A stretch of DNA of 64,000 nucleotides from Erigeron canadensis (GCF_010389155.1 NC_057761.1:46424213-46488212); one strand, 5' to 3'. Positions 1 to 11,512 are shown, numbered from the stretch's first letter. Notes: generated from the sequence alone by a model not told the origin. Translations and numbers: made by a program.

Positions 1-1387
1 GGTAAATTTTGGCAAATGTTCTTTTTGTGTTCATATACGGATAAGTTGGTTGAGTATTTGTTTATTATATTAATAAACTAAGTACACGCATATCTATTAA
101 TAAACTAAAAAAAAATTGAGATTTTTTAAAATGACATGTGGCTTAATTATTGATCGGCACATGTCCTTTTAATTCATCTATTATATTAAATTAGCTTTTT
201 AATTGTATATAATTTTAATTTCCTTATTAGATTTAGAATTAAACTTTAACTATTAGCTTATAGATACAAAACACATTATAACCTTATTTGATTAATCGTT
301 TTTTCTAATTAATAAAGTAGTGTTTTTTTCTTTTTCAATTCTTCAACTTATATTACTTATAATAAGTTAATAATATAAAGACTTCAAAAAATTGAGTTTA
401 CAATCCGAATCACAAGGCTATTTGACATCATTCTTTATGCTTACAATTTTATTTATTTTGATGTGATTTCCAAAACTTTAACAAAACATATATTATATTT
501 ACTGTTTATTATAATTGAGCTTCGATCATCGGTTTACTTTAACCACAATTTATTTCATACTTACAAATCATGTATGGGGCATATTCGAATTTATTTATGA
601 TACAATCTATATAATTACTGTATATCGTACAGATTTTAGCAATAGATATAATTAATATTGTAGAATACAAATATATATATAATTAATGTAGATGTAGATG
701 GGGTTCTTTAAAAAATTGGTCGCAATCTAGAGTTAGAATTAGATTAGAATACCTTATATAGTAGTTGTAATTATCTATATTGTAATTATCTATATAAATT
801 GTGTTGGTCCGACTAACATGACTTAAATTTAATTAATTGAATTAAGTCACATGTGTAATTTAAAAAATTAGAGAAATTAAAAATTTTGATTGGTCAATTA
901 AAATTTAGTCAGTTGTCTTTTAGTATATAAAGATAAAAAATGTACAATAAATAATACATACATGATGTATTCAAGCTCAACTTAGAACAAAATAATTTAT
1001 CGTCTAGATATACTCACAGGTTTCTTGTTATTATTAATATTTAATTAAATTAAAGTCATGAAAAATAGTCTAATTATATAAGTCATGCATTAAAGGGGTT
1101 TGATGTTATCCAAATCTAACCAAAAAAAAATTATATACGTATATGTATAAAATATACAACATAATGAATATCTATTACTCCTATTAATATTAAATAATAA
1201 TTATTTAATTAATATTAAACTTAAAATAATCAAAAATTATAATAATTTGACAACTAAGCTAAAATCTTAAATGTCAATTAAAAGAAGATGTCACGTAAGA
1301 TTTTTCATATCCCCTCTTGGTTATATAAAGAGATAAATTATAACAATTTACATAATGAAATCATTACTTGTAACAATTTTTTCAAGC
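1..1387. other. AT-rich intergenic DNA, no gene seen
   Basis: Very AT-rich sequence with scattered homopolymer and TA runs. No reading frame of convincing length or composition, no RNA gene and no element boundary was recognised here. Confidence 0.6.
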
Positions 1388-1395
1388 ATTACAAG

Positions 1396-2035
1396 CACAA
1401 CCGGCTTTAACATATAATAGGGTTAAGCACATGCTTGAGGCCCCCAAAACTACAAGGCCTCCAATTTTTATATAATGGACTTAAGGTTTTTTGAATATTA
1501 TATCTATTTATACAAAAGAAAAAGAAACAAGTATGAGTCTGTTGCAAAAATAAAAATAAAAATAGGAAACGAGACAAAAGAATTAAACAATCGCTCAAAA
1601 AAGTCATAACATACTTGTGAAGTAAACTCTATCAATTCTCTTCCAAAATATGATGACAACATTCAATATGTATGGTAAAATCAAAGATACTTCAATCTCC
1701 AGCGTTCTTATGTTCGAAGATTTGTATATATTATTGGGTAAGTTTATTCACTGATGTTCTTATGCTCCAAAAAATCATTCTTGTTCTTATTGCTAATTTT
1801 GATTTGTTCCTTTTGAGATAAAAACAACTATTTTGGTTTATTTATGAATTATGACTCATCTAGTGAGAATTGATATCATTCATTATAGTACATGTTGAAT
1901 GTTTTTATGCTCAAAAATTCGTATTTATTATAGGGTAAGTTTTTTTTTTCTTTGCTTACTTTATTTTGTATGCTAATAAGCTAGGCCCCAAAATTGATCT
2001 CGTTTAAAGCCACCAAAAAGCTTGAGCCGACACTG
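1396..2035. mobile_element. Non-autonomous hAT-like DNA transposon
   Basis: The 640-bp element is flanked by a perfect 8-bp direct repeat ATTACAAG (1388-1395 and 2036-2043), the target-site duplication size of the hAT superfamily. The ends are imperfect inverted repeats: CACAACCGGCTTTAAC on the left and CAGTGTCGGCTCAAGC on the right when read inward. There is no transposase coding potential inside, only a short low-complexity frame. The hAT assignment rests on TSD length and terminal structure, so it is a family-level inference. Confidence 0.7.
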
Positions 2036-2525
2036 ATTACAAGCGATAAATAATAATTATAGTAATATAATACTGACAATGAATGGCAACGCTTTATTCT
2101 TACTTTATCTTTGTCATGGACGGACCACATGTTGTTTAATTATGCCCATTTGATCGGGAAATCTTTATTTACTTTATTTCGCACATACAAAGTTTTTGGA
2201 GTTTTCTTTTTTACGTTTGTGTTATTGCATACATGTAAAATAGTTTTTATGTAAGTATTATATGTGCTATGTTAATTTAAAGATGTATAAATATAGATGG
2301 GTCCAGTTTTATACTTTTATGGTTAAGGTTAATTATTTACGAAAGTGGTGTAGTTTATTAAAAAAAAAATTTTTTATGATATGGTGATAACTTTTCTTAA
2401 AAAGGGTTTACTTTATTCATGAGTTGTACTAGCATATATTCATGTCTTCAAATGGATACAACCAAAACAACTCATCAATTACAGTTCATCGTTCCAAATA
2501 AAATTATATACAGCAAAACAAATGT

Positions 2526-2563
<38 letters not shown>
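2526..2563. repeat. (TA)n(GA)n microsatellite
   Basis: A run of TA dinucleotides passes directly into a run of GA dinucleotides. It sits at the left edge of a MITE-like repeat. Confidence 0.85.
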
Positions 2564-2564
<1 letters not shown>

Positions 2565-3695
2565 TGTTAAGTTATTGTGAGAACTAATAAAATGTCGATA
2601 ACTGCGAGAACTAATCAAGACCATCAAATTAATTAAATCAATGGTTAAAATGAGTTGATGGCATTTATGTAATAATGTTGAATACAAATTAATTTAATAA
2701 TAAATAACAATTAGTTAAGGGCATAATAGGAATATGAAAAAGTAAAAAAATGAAAACGGAACACACGTTTAGTTAGTTCGAAAATTATGGAACTCGCATT
2801 TTAAAAATTTGTCTAACTTCTTCTTAACTTCATATTATATTAATTAATATTAATAATTATAATTATGATGCATATATTTTTTTCAAAAATTTTTTTGTTT
2901 TACAAATTATTTATTATATTAATTAAGAAAAATATAAAAATTATTTTTATTGAAAAAAAAATTATTTGTTAGTTGGTATACATGTGAGTGTTAGCTTGTA
3001 CACCTGTGAATGACCAATTTCACAAGTACTATACACCTGTGAATTACCCTATTTAGTTAAAAAAAAATTAGTATAACAAAGTATATCTTTTATTTCGTAC
3101 ACATGTGAATAATTCAATTTATAAGTGTATAAGTATTCTTTTTATTGTAAAAAAATATACATTTTAGTTGGTACACATGCGAACGTTAGCGTGTACACAT
3201 GTGAATAACCAAATTCACAAGTGGTACACATGTGAATGACCCTATTTACAAGTCTATAAATATAAAAAAAAAAATCTTAAAAATCATAAAAAGTCCATTT
3301 GCTTAGTTATTTATTTTAAAAACCATTTATTATTTATGCGTATTAATTATTATTTTTATTATTTGAACCGTATGATATATGCTAGTTATTAACTATTATT
3401 TATTTAAATTAAATCATTTATGAGCTACTCTGTATATTGTATTCCATGTATATTTACATTAAAGGCAATTTGTATCTTACACTTGCCATGAACCATGATG
3501 TATATGAAATATGCATAAGAATACTTAATTAACGGATGTTTTGAATTAGAAACGGTTAGATCCATAATACTAGGACTTGTTTTTAGGATTAATTTAAATA
3601 TTAATTGTTAAAGTACAATGATACCCTTATTTACAATTAATAAAATATGGTTCTCGTAGTTCTTGATATTTCTTTAGTTCTCATTTTATCTTTTT
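2564..3695. repeat. MITE-like repeat with degenerate GAGAAC inverted ends
   Basis: The left end carries GTGAGAACTAATAAAATG and GCGAGAACTA. The right end read in reverse carries ATGAGAACTA and ACGAGAACCA, so the termini are related inverted repeats of the same general type as the foldback at 10245-10722. The interior holds two partial copies of a block rich in TACACATGTGAA (about 2970-3055 and 3165-3250). No coding capacity is seen and the boundaries are approximate. Confidence 0.4.
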
Positions 3696-3711
3696 ATTAT
3701 ATATATATATA

Positions 3712-3912
3712 GGTTTTAGGTAAAATAAAACAAGTATTAAAGTAAAATAAATAAAACAATAGGTTTTTCTTCACTGAAGATCACCGTGCATCATGAAAAT
3801 TATTGTGAATCAATTGCTTCGTGAATCTTCGTGCATCAATATAACCATGATCCAAGGGTCAAGATCATGTCTTATTTATTTTACTTTAATAGTTGTTTTA
3901 CAATACCCAACC
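3712..3912 (+). mobile_element. MITE family A, copy 1
   Basis: This is a short element of about 200 bp inside TA-rich DNA. Its ends share AGTATTAAAGTAAAA in inverted orientation (left GGTTTTAGGTAAAATAAAAC, right read inward GGTTGGGTATTGTAAAAC). A second copy in reverse orientation lies at 27542-27715, inside the intron of the Harbinger transposase. Both insert next to TA microsatellites. A 72-residue open frame across it is incidental. Confidence 0.65.
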
Positions 3913-4107
3913 CCTATATATATATATATATTATCCATTAAGTATGAAATAGTGGGTCCATGTATGAACTTTGAAGTGTATGAGCTTTTGAGTTACATTC
4001 CACTATGCTAGTTGCTCGAGGGACGTTATTTTTTTTAAAAAGCGCTAAATAAACCTATACAACTTATCAAACCTTATGATGCCCTTCGAGTTGGCCCAAG
4101 GATTATA

Positions 4108-4945
4108 TCTATACTATCTTATAAAGAATTTTGTTTTTTTTAAATCTTAAAAGATGATTTGGACTACCTAAATTACACTTTTTATTTATCTATTAAGTTA
4201 AACTTCTTTACCTAATATATCTATAAGGCTATAAGGGGGGAGGGAGTGGTCACCCATCCTCCCCCAACACTAACCAATCAAATTTCGATACCTCAATTTT
4301 TCTCAATCTACCCCCATCTTCCCCAAATCACTGGCGGCACTTTCCCCAACTTCCCCAATCTCTACCTCATAATTTCCCAATTTTTATTTTTAATAAATGA
4401 TAAAAAGTCAAAAAGGAGTTGGTTTTTATTTTATAATAATAGTGGGGCCCCCCACTAACTCATTCCAACCAATAATCCATCATCTCCCACCTCTCTCTCC
4501 TCTTTTTTCATTACCCTTCAATCGGTGAACTTCCTCCAAAATCACATTCTCTCTCATGGGGTAAACTAGTGGCGTCGGTGTACCCGCAGGGCCCCCCGCG
4601 GTAAATTCTCTTCCCCGTGTTCCACTCCCTCCCCCCTAATACCCTTAAATCCCAACTACTCATTTTTTTTTTCTAACCTCAAATCTCAACCACTCATTTT
4701 TTTCACTCTCTTCCACAAATTATTTTATTGCTCTAATTTATTCAAAATTTTATATCTCAAAAACCGTATATCGATTAATTATAAAAATTGTATAGGTGTT
4801 CTTAAAACTTCACGTTCTTTCATTAGAGATGTCATTCGATATACTTTCAACGAATTTTTAAATCCGAGTACGGAGCTCGTATGACTAAGGCATTTGGCTA
4901 TCACTCAACCATCTCACCGCCGCATTGTGCAGGTACCATTGCTCG
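4108..4945 (+). mobile_element. Non-autonomous Helitron-like element carrying a nested MITE
   Basis: The 5' end begins TCTATACTATCTTATAAA after an A. The 3' end has the GC-rich near-hairpin CCGCCGCATTGTGCAGGTAC followed by CTCG and then T. This is the A/T insertion context with a CTRR-like end expected for Helitrons, although CTCG departs from strict CTRR. Related copies with the same internal sequence lie at 19310-19783 and 31723-32185 on the other strand. The copy is interrupted by the Tourist-like MITE at 4235-4636. No Rep/helicase is present. Confidence 0.6.
4235..4636. mobile_element. Tourist-like (PIF/Harbinger) MITE
   Basis: The 402-bp element has perfect 15-bp terminal inverted repeats GGGGGGAGGGAGTGG / CCACTCCCTCCCCCC and is flanked by TAA on both sides (4232-4234 and 4637-4639), the classic 3-bp TSD of PIF/Harbinger. 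It is nested in the Helitron above. The related Helitron copy at about 32061-32079 lacks it and shows the empty site. A 70-residue open frame inside is not credible as a gene. Confidence 0.85.
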
Positions 4946-5097
4946 TAGTAAATAACGCATTAATGCCATGACTAAAGAAAGTCTGTCTCCAAGAAATATG
5001 AGAAAGTAAGAAAACCTTACCCATCTGCCCTTTTTTAGATGGAAAATGGTTTTCGTATCACAAATATTGATATATCAATTATACATTATAGTTTTTA

Positions 5098-6325
5098 AGG
5101 ATTAATCACCTGAAGACCAAAATATTTTCCCATTTGTACACGGTTGCCCATTATACTTTTTTATTGATGAGGTTTACCCACAAACTTTTTTTTTTGTACA
5201 TAGTTGACCGGTTTACCGATTATAGTCGGTTAATGAAGCTGACATGGATTCACAATGACAGGTTTAATATTTGGATGACTAATGTACTTTTCCTTTTGTA
5301 CATGGTTGGCCATTAAACCTTTTTGATTGATGTGTATTACCAACAAACTCTTAAAATTTATACATGGTTGACCCAAATCTTCAAAACTAGTTTTTTCTCA
5401 TACTTAAATCTTCAAAACTGTTTCCCTCTCTAAAAAGAAAACCCATAAATTTTAATTAAAAAAAAAAAAAGACTTTTGAAAACCCATAAATTTTAATTAA
5501 AAAAAACAAAAGAATTTTTTAAAAAAAATTTCAAGAATTATATACATGTTGTAGTAGAAAACGTTTGATTCAGAAATTTGTTACATTTGGTTGACAATCT
5601 GGCAGATAATCAGAAATTTGTCAAACGAATAGTTGACTAATTCAGTATTTACATTATCAATTTCAAACTCACAATCCTAAGTCAAATAATAAATATCTTA
5701 TACACTCACCTTTGTTAGCCTGCTAGAATTCAAACATCTTGCCGGAAAACTCAAAATCGACATTTTCTCTCTCGTTTTCTTCGAACTGAAACTCGAAATT
5801 TGTACCAAAGTACTAGAAATTAAAATCCGCACAAATCATAACCAACAAAAATACGAATTACAATTTTTCGGTGACTGAACAGTTAACGGTTGGAATTTTT
5901 TTTAAATATTCTTTTGTTTTTTTTTTAATTAAAATATATGGGTTTTCTTTTTAGAGAGAAACAATTTGGAAGATTTGAGTATGAGAGAGAACCAGCTTTG
6001 AATATTTGGGTCAACCATGTACAAAATTTAAGAGTTTGTTGGTAATACACATCAATAGAAACAAGTTCAATGGACAACCATGTACAAAAGAAAAAGTACA
6101 TTAGTCATTTAGTGATTAAATTTGTCGTTGTGAATCCATGTCAGCTTCATTAAACGTCCACGTGGTTGCCACACAATTAAAAAGGGTGATTACCGGTAAT
6201 ATGGGTCAATTATGTACAAAAAACAAAAGTTTGTAGGTAAACCTCATCAATAAAAAAGTGTAATGGGCAATCGTGTACAAATGGGAAAACACGGAAAACA
6301 CGTTAGTCTTACCGTGTTTAATCTC
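5098..6325. mobile_element. Non-autonomous Mutator-like element (MULE) with long TIRs
   Basis: The 1228-bp element is flanked by a perfect 9-bp repeat TAGTTTTTA (5089-5097 and 6326-6334), the TSD length of Mutator elements. The terminal inverted repeats are about 380 bp each (roughly 5098-5480 and 5930-6325), with recurring GTACATGGTTG and TACCAACAAACTCTTAAA motifs in inverted order. The centre (about 5725-5850) carries a piece related to the inverted repeat at 7925-8833. No transposase is present. Confidence 0.8.
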
Positions 6326-6334
6326 TAGTTTTTA

Positions 6335-7671
6335 AAACACATTGTACAAGCTAGTAAAACATGTATATAATTGATTTATTATTATTTGTGTTGCGAATAT
6401 CATTACAATCTTGCTTTGGATTTGAACGTTCTAGCTCCACGATTGGTTAATAAAAAAAATACCATCCATCAATCATGCTTGACCAATGACCAAAAACTTT
6501 GTAGCTACGAAGGCTCTATCGGAAACACACAACTGGTCTACTTTTAACATCTATAAATTTGATCAACATAACCAGCCCAAAAGAGATATTAGAAAGCCCA
6601 ACCCAATCATGGAACACCCGAAATTAGGTAACTTTCAATACTTGTTATAAGATGACACATTATTTAAGTAGAATATAGACAATCTAGTCTATATATATTT
6701 TGAAGATGCCAATCGGGTAATTGCAAGAGTGTACATAAACAAAAAAGCGAATTGGATATTGATAAGCGAAAGAGAAATGTGGACATTGGAAACGGTGTTT
6801 CAAAATATTTTTAACAGTCAGTTATAATAACTTATCGAGCCTTAATCCTTTTATTTAGCTTATGATTATCTTTCTTAATCTTTTATTATACTAACACACA
6901 GTCGTTATAATAACTTATCGACCAATTATAGCTCTCAATTTCTTAAAATTGACTTTTGTTTTAAATTTTGACTTTAATTTATATTTTTTTGTTTTCCATC
7001 ACAAATTTTCACTTTTTACCCAATAAATTTAATATAATAAATTAATAATAATAACTAATATATATCCGATAGAATAATAGCTAATATATATCCGATAGAA
7101 TATAGTTAATTTTAATCCAATAGAATAATAGCGATATATATCAATTGACTTTAATTTACACTTTTTACCCAATAATTTTAATATAATAAATAGATAATAA
7201 TAGCTAATATATATCCGATAGAATAATAGCTAACATTTATCAAATAAAATAATAACTGATATATATCAAATAATATAGTAACTAATATATATCCAATAAT
7301 ATGTTTAATCATATAGATATATCTTTCTATGATTTTTCAATGTTCGAATATCCCTAACTATGTTACAATTTACAACTTTAATAGACACATTATATTTTGT
7401 AATCTAATATTAATAACTTTGTAAGCCTTGTGTATTAGATAGAGGCCTAAAATTTAGTATATACTAATAGACAACCGACATAATCTTAATTGACCAATCA
7501 CAAGTCTCGATTAATCTAAATTAATTTAATAAACATGTGACTAAATTCGTTTTCAATAATAAATTATATTATAATAAAAGTAATCAAATCAAACTTTATT
7601 TAATAGGATAACGGTGCATGTTTATTTATTATTAAATTAAAAACTCAATACATGGATTAAAAAAAATTAGA
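6335..7671. other. AT-rich intergenic DNA with imperfect local repeats
   Basis: No gene is recognised. Between about 7008 and 7300 a block containing AATATATATCCGATAGAATA recurs several times, with a roughly 150-bp imperfect duplication. Confidence 0.5.
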
Positions 7672-7893
7672 GTAAATTATATTTTTCGTCCTTAAATTTG
7701 ACGCGTTTTTCACTTTTCATCCTTAAAGTGAAAAAATTACAATCTTGACCCTAAACTTGGCAGATTTTTACAATCGACGTCCCTCGCCAAACGGTGTTAG
7801 GTTTCAGCCGTTAAGTCCCACACGTGCAAAACACGTGAGGGACTGAAAGTGCAAAACGTGACATGTTCAGGGACGAAAAATGAAATTTAATTT
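7672..7893. repeat. Foldback MITE-like repeat
   Basis: The left end reads TTTTTCGTCCTTAAATTTGACGCG. The right end, read in reverse, is TTTTTCGTCCCTGAACATGTCACG, so the termini are inverted and imperfect. The middle contains the local palindrome CACGTG twice around GCAAAA. It is non-coding and the boundaries are approximate. Confidence 0.5.
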
Positions 7894-7924
7894 TTTATTG
7901 TCATCATCTTCATCTTCTCCGGCT

Positions 7925-8833
7925 TACTTTCGTCAGAAAACTTAAAATGCCGATATCTCACTCTTTTTTTTTCGAAATAGACCACGAAACCACCACCAAA
8001 CTTCTCAAAATTAATTTCCGCACGAATCCTAACAAAAAATTTTCAGATTCAACACTTGCCGAAAAACTCAAAATCTCGCCGGAAAACGAACTACCAATCA
8101 AACTCAACGAAATGAAGAAATCATCATATTAACATGCTCAGAATTCTATCGCGAATAAAACTTTGTGATTTTCAGATCGATTTGAGAAGATATGAACAAT
8201 TTTTGTTGATTTTCTTCCTTTTTTTTCTTTTTCAAAACCATTGCCACTTAACTTCAATAAATGTCCAACATGCACTTCATTTAAGACGTTAAGCAGAAAC
8301 CTTTTGCCACCATATTTATTACGTGTCATAGCTTCATATTCATGCATATACTATATAAATTCATACATACGTACTCACGCTTTCACTTCACAACCATCTC
8401 TAAAAACATGAGACCACCTCGTAGTACCACTCATTCGGCTTTCTATGTCCCTTCGTCTGTTATCCCTTTATGTTATCATGTCAGACATTCATGCTTTATG
8501 GTATCTCTTCGACTGTTACCATGTCTTCGTAACTATTCGAACACATATTTAGTATTTTTTTTATGTAATGTTAAACTCTTCAAGTTAATTTTATGTAATG
8601 TTATTGATGTTGCTTGTCATACTGTTTATGAAGGTCGTATTTATCAACTGAAACTATTTTGTGGACCTGAGTATTTCATGGTAGCGAGATTTGGAGTTTT
8701 TCAGAAAGTGTTGAATCTGAAATCTTTTGGTTAGGATTTGTGCGGAAATTAATTTTGAGAAGTTTGATGGTGGTTTTGTGGTCTAATTCGAAGAAACGAG
8801 TAAGATATCGACATTTTAAGTTTTCCGGCAAAT
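7925..8833. repeat. Element with long inverted arms, unclassified
   Basis: The segment 7925-8090 recurs as an imperfect reverse complement at 8675-8833, sharing CTTCTCAAAATTAATTTCCGC and surrounding sequence. A third related piece is inside the MULE at about 5725-5850. Short open frames on both arms look protein-like but are mirror images of one another. The 130-residue frame at 8342-8734 is low in complexity and ends in the right arm. No family was recognised; a MULE remnant or captured gene piece is possible. Confidence 0.5.
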
Positions 8834-9698
8834 TTTCTAATAATTTCAACATTAATATTGTTTCAACATTAATATTGCCATCTCAAGAGATCGAGGACAC
8901 CGTGAAGGCCAACCATGAGGACAAATGGAATGATGCCGATAATTTCAACATTAATGGGTGGCAAATGAGACATGGTAATAACTTTTTTAATTACGTTTTT
9001 AATATTGTTTTTTGGATATTTTCTTTTAAAATAATAATATTTTTTACATTGCATATACTTAAACTTTAATAATAATCTAATCTTTATAACAATGTAAACC
9101 CGTGTATTTACTACGGATGTGATATCTAGTTTTTATGTATAACAGTTTTTTTCATATTAATCATGATTCTAATTATGAAAAGGAAAAAAAAAAACAATAA
9201 GAGAATAAAAATGAAAGGCAACCGTGCACTTGTAGCCTTGTTATGAAATTCACCTGATGATGCGCCATGTTGTTATATTATAATATATGGTTAAAAGAAG
9301 TTCCTTTTAATAATGAATGAAAATGATGAGTATTTTCTGTAAGTGACATTTCTGCAGCAATGCACTATCTTATTGGAGTAGAAGAATAAATAGACATATT
9401 TATATCATTTCATTGGGATCTTTCTTTTCATTCGGCTATTCATTACGATGAGATCAAAACATTACCTACACTTGTTACTTACAGCATGCATATATAAATC
9501 TACATAACTTTTCTCTTTTTTATTTTTTCAACTTACTGGTTTGATAAATCTAAGATGCTTAAGAGTGACACTACTCATCGATAACGGACGCGCATACCAT
9601 TTTCCTGTTACCATGTCTACAGGTCACGGGTATTCCAGCAGGCTAAAATTTTTATTTATATCAATCATCTGCAGTTATATAAAATCACAGATAAACGG
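8834..9698. other. Intergenic DNA, no gene recognised
   Basis: This holds a short duplicated motif TTTCAACATTAATATTG (about 8844-8877) and a stretch of more balanced composition at 8878-8990, which could encode a hydrophilic peptide but matches nothing I recognise. The rest is AT-rich. Confidence 0.4.
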
Positions 9699-9935
9699 GT
9701 GATCATTTGTCAAGATCCCCTTGTCGGTTTAGATCCTAGTGTTGCACTGTTGCTAGACATGGCAACTCATTTTCAATATAAAGATGCTGACCTTTGGAAG
9801 CATATATGTGCCGATGAATACATGACGTGTGATGTCACTGAATGCTATGAAACATTTAAACATGTGCTGACTGCTGAATGATGTGGTTGTTGGACAAATC
9901 GAGAAAAGGTTATTTACTAATGTATATCACATAGA
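9699..9935 (+). pseudogene. Callose synthase (glucan synthase-like) gene fragment
   Basis: The open frame 9699-9881 ends in a segment with ALLLDMATHF, DADLWKHICADEYM and ECYETFKHVL. From memory of the family, this matches the callose synthase (1,3-beta-glucan synthase, GSL/CalS) segment with 'IALDMA', 'DLWKRICADEYM' and 'ECYESFKHVL', in the cytosolic part of the protein. After a stop at 9879-9881 the similarity continues in another frame (VVVGQIEKRLF, about 9885-9920), which implies a frameshift. Callose synthases are about 1800-2000 residues, so only one or two exons are represented. No other part of the gene is near, so this is a relic or captured fragment. It lies just left of the palindromic MITE cluster. 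Confidence 0.7.
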
Positions 9936-9944
9936 CACACATAA

Positions 9945-10010
9945 AACCCAATCGATAGTTGTTCTTTATATGAAAATTATTTTTTGATTGTTTTTTGAAT
10001 AACTAATGTA
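9945..10010. repeat. Partial copy of the foldback arm
   Basis: The stretch with GTTCTTTATATGAAAATTAT and GATTGTTTTTTGAATAACTA repeats the inner arm of the foldback at 10245-10722, so part of that family lies outside its present boundaries. Confidence 0.55.
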
Positions 10011-10028
10011 TCTCACATAGACACATAT

Positions 10029-10220
10029 ATGGAAGTGACTATGGAGTTGTCTCCCATCTAAGCTTAGATGAGGAAACTCTCACACTTGATTTTTATAATC
10101 ATAAAAATCATGGGGGGTCATGTATTTATTTAAAATTCAAACAAATATTAAAATATTTGTATGTGAGGGGTTTCCCATCTAAGCTTAGATAGGGAACAAC
10201 CCCATACTCACTTTTCCCAT
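10029..10220 (+). mobile_element. MITE family B, copy 1
   Basis: An element of about 190 bp with inverted ends (GGAAGTGACTATGGAGTTGT and, read inward from the right, GGGAAAAGTGAGTATGGGGT) and an internal motif ATCTAAGCTTAGAT near both ends. Related copies are at 10735-10913 (inverted), 32803-32993, 54061-54250 and a truncated one at 61766-61830. It is flanked by TA runs, which suggests a TA target. Confidence 0.65.
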
Positions 10221-10244
10221 ATATATATATATATATATATATAG

Positions 10245-10722
10245 AAAAGTTATTTTGAGAACCCTTTTTTTGCGAGGACCTTTGAGAACTTTTCAAATCA
10301 AGCCCAACCGATGATTATTCTTTACATGAAAATTATTTTTGATTGTTTTCTGAGTAACTTATGTGTAATTTTGAAGTTTATAATTATGTGGAGGCATGGA
10401 TTATCACCCGTTATACAATTATGTGGAGATTTGGATTCTTGATCACATGTGCACGAATATTGCTATGATTACATATGATCGACTTGCATACATGTGATCA
10501 TAGCAATAATCGTGCACATGTGATCAAGAATCCACATCTCCACACAATTGTATAACAGATGATAATCCACGCCTCCACATAATTATAAACTTCAAAATTA
10601 CACATAAGTTATTCAGAAAACAGTCAAAAAACAATTTTCATGTAAAGAACAATAATTGGTTGGGCTTAATTTGAAAAATTCTCAAAGGTTCTCGCAAAAA
10701 AAAGGTTCTCAAAATAACTTTA
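10245..10722. mobile_element. Near-perfect foldback element (about 480 bp)
   Basis: The element is an almost complete inverted repeat: AAAGTTATTTTGAGAACC at the left end mirrors GGTTCTCAAAATAACTTT at the right, and the two roughly 230-bp arms stay complementary to a short loop near 10480-10500. TA runs flank it. The ends (GAGAACC, GCGAGGACC) resemble those of the repeat at 2564-3695. It is non-coding; the 94-residue frame starting in its right arm is an artefact. Confidence 0.8.
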
Positions 10723-10734
10723 TATATATATATA

Positions 10735-10913
10735 ATGAGAAAAGTGAGTATGGGCTGTTATGCACCCAACTTGGTGAAAAACCTCTCACATACCAATATT
10801 TTAATATTTTAAATAAATGTTTGGCTCCCCATTATTTTTATGGTTTAAAAAAGGAATGTGAGAAGTTTTTCACCCAACTTAAGTGCCTAACATCCTCATA
10901 TTCACTTCCCCCA
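10735..10913 (-). mobile_element. MITE family B, copy 2 (inverted)
   Basis: The reverse complement matches copy 1 at 10029-10220 through GAGAAAAGTGAGTATGGG, CCTCTCACATAC and AATATTTTAATATTT. With copy 1 it brackets the foldback, making one compound palindrome. Confidence 0.65.
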
Positions 10914-11039
10914 TATATAATTGCCAACAAATCTGTATAATGTTTTGTTTTAACTCGTTCTACGCTAAATAACACATTCACCCAATACTTAGTAAGAGAA
11001 AACTCTCTTATTAATATGTCAAAAGACACGACAATTAAA

Positions 11040-11142
11040 TAAGGTAAATCTTTCCCTTTCATGACTCGAACCCGGGTCACACTGAATCCAAACTTTCATT
11101 GAAAAGACTTTTCTTTACCACTGGGCTATTAACCCAACAACC
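11040..11142 (-). mobile_element. tRNA-derived SINE head (probable)
   Basis: Read on the minus strand, AATAGCCCAGTGGTAAAG resembles a tRNA-like A box and GGGTTCGAGTCATG, about 50 bp on, a B box of an RNA polymerase III promoter. The 3' body and tail are not defined, and no cloverleaf for a real tRNA can be formed. A plant SINE is the best reading. Confidence 0.5.
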
Positions 11143-11149
11143 AAAAAAG

Positions 11150-11504
11150 AAAATCTGATTTAAATAAATACAAAATTAATGTTTAGCACAAATATAATAT
11201 AAGTTGTATATAAAATTAAATGTTAAATTGTGTGTTTGACGCTATCTTACGGATATATCCACGCATCTCTTACATGGGTATAACGGGTTTACGGTACGGA
11301 TTTATCCATGATGGATATAGTATACCAATCACCCGCCCGCGACCCGTAAACGGGTACATATTTATACCCGTTATGTATCCACGGATAAAACTTAATAAAA
11401 TTACCCGTCCATAACGGATGGGTATCCGCGGGTTATGAGTTTTTTTCGCCCGTTGCTATCCCTAAAAATGTCTTCTCCTCATTCAAACGACCTACCATCT
11501 AACC
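11150..11504. other. Repeat-like DNA with TACGGG/ACCCGT motifs, no gene
   Basis: Recurrent ACCCGT, CGGGTAC and CGGATA motifs on both strands at 11250-11450 suggest the end of a decayed DNA transposon. A 64-residue open frame here is a by-product of this repeat. Confidence 0.35.
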
Positions 11505-11512
11505 TATATTGT

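Noticed and set aside
1396..2035. Possible coding sequence in the frame at 1407-1607 (minus strand)
   Set aside because: Low-complexity phenylalanine/leucine runs inside a non-autonomous hAT element.
8342..8734. 130-codon plus-strand open frame
   Set aside because: Low-complexity composition, no recognisable domain, and its end falls in an inverted-repeat arm.
11040..11142. Possible tRNA gene (A and B box-like motifs)
   Set aside because: No cloverleaf or acceptor stem can be formed; a SINE head is the better reading.
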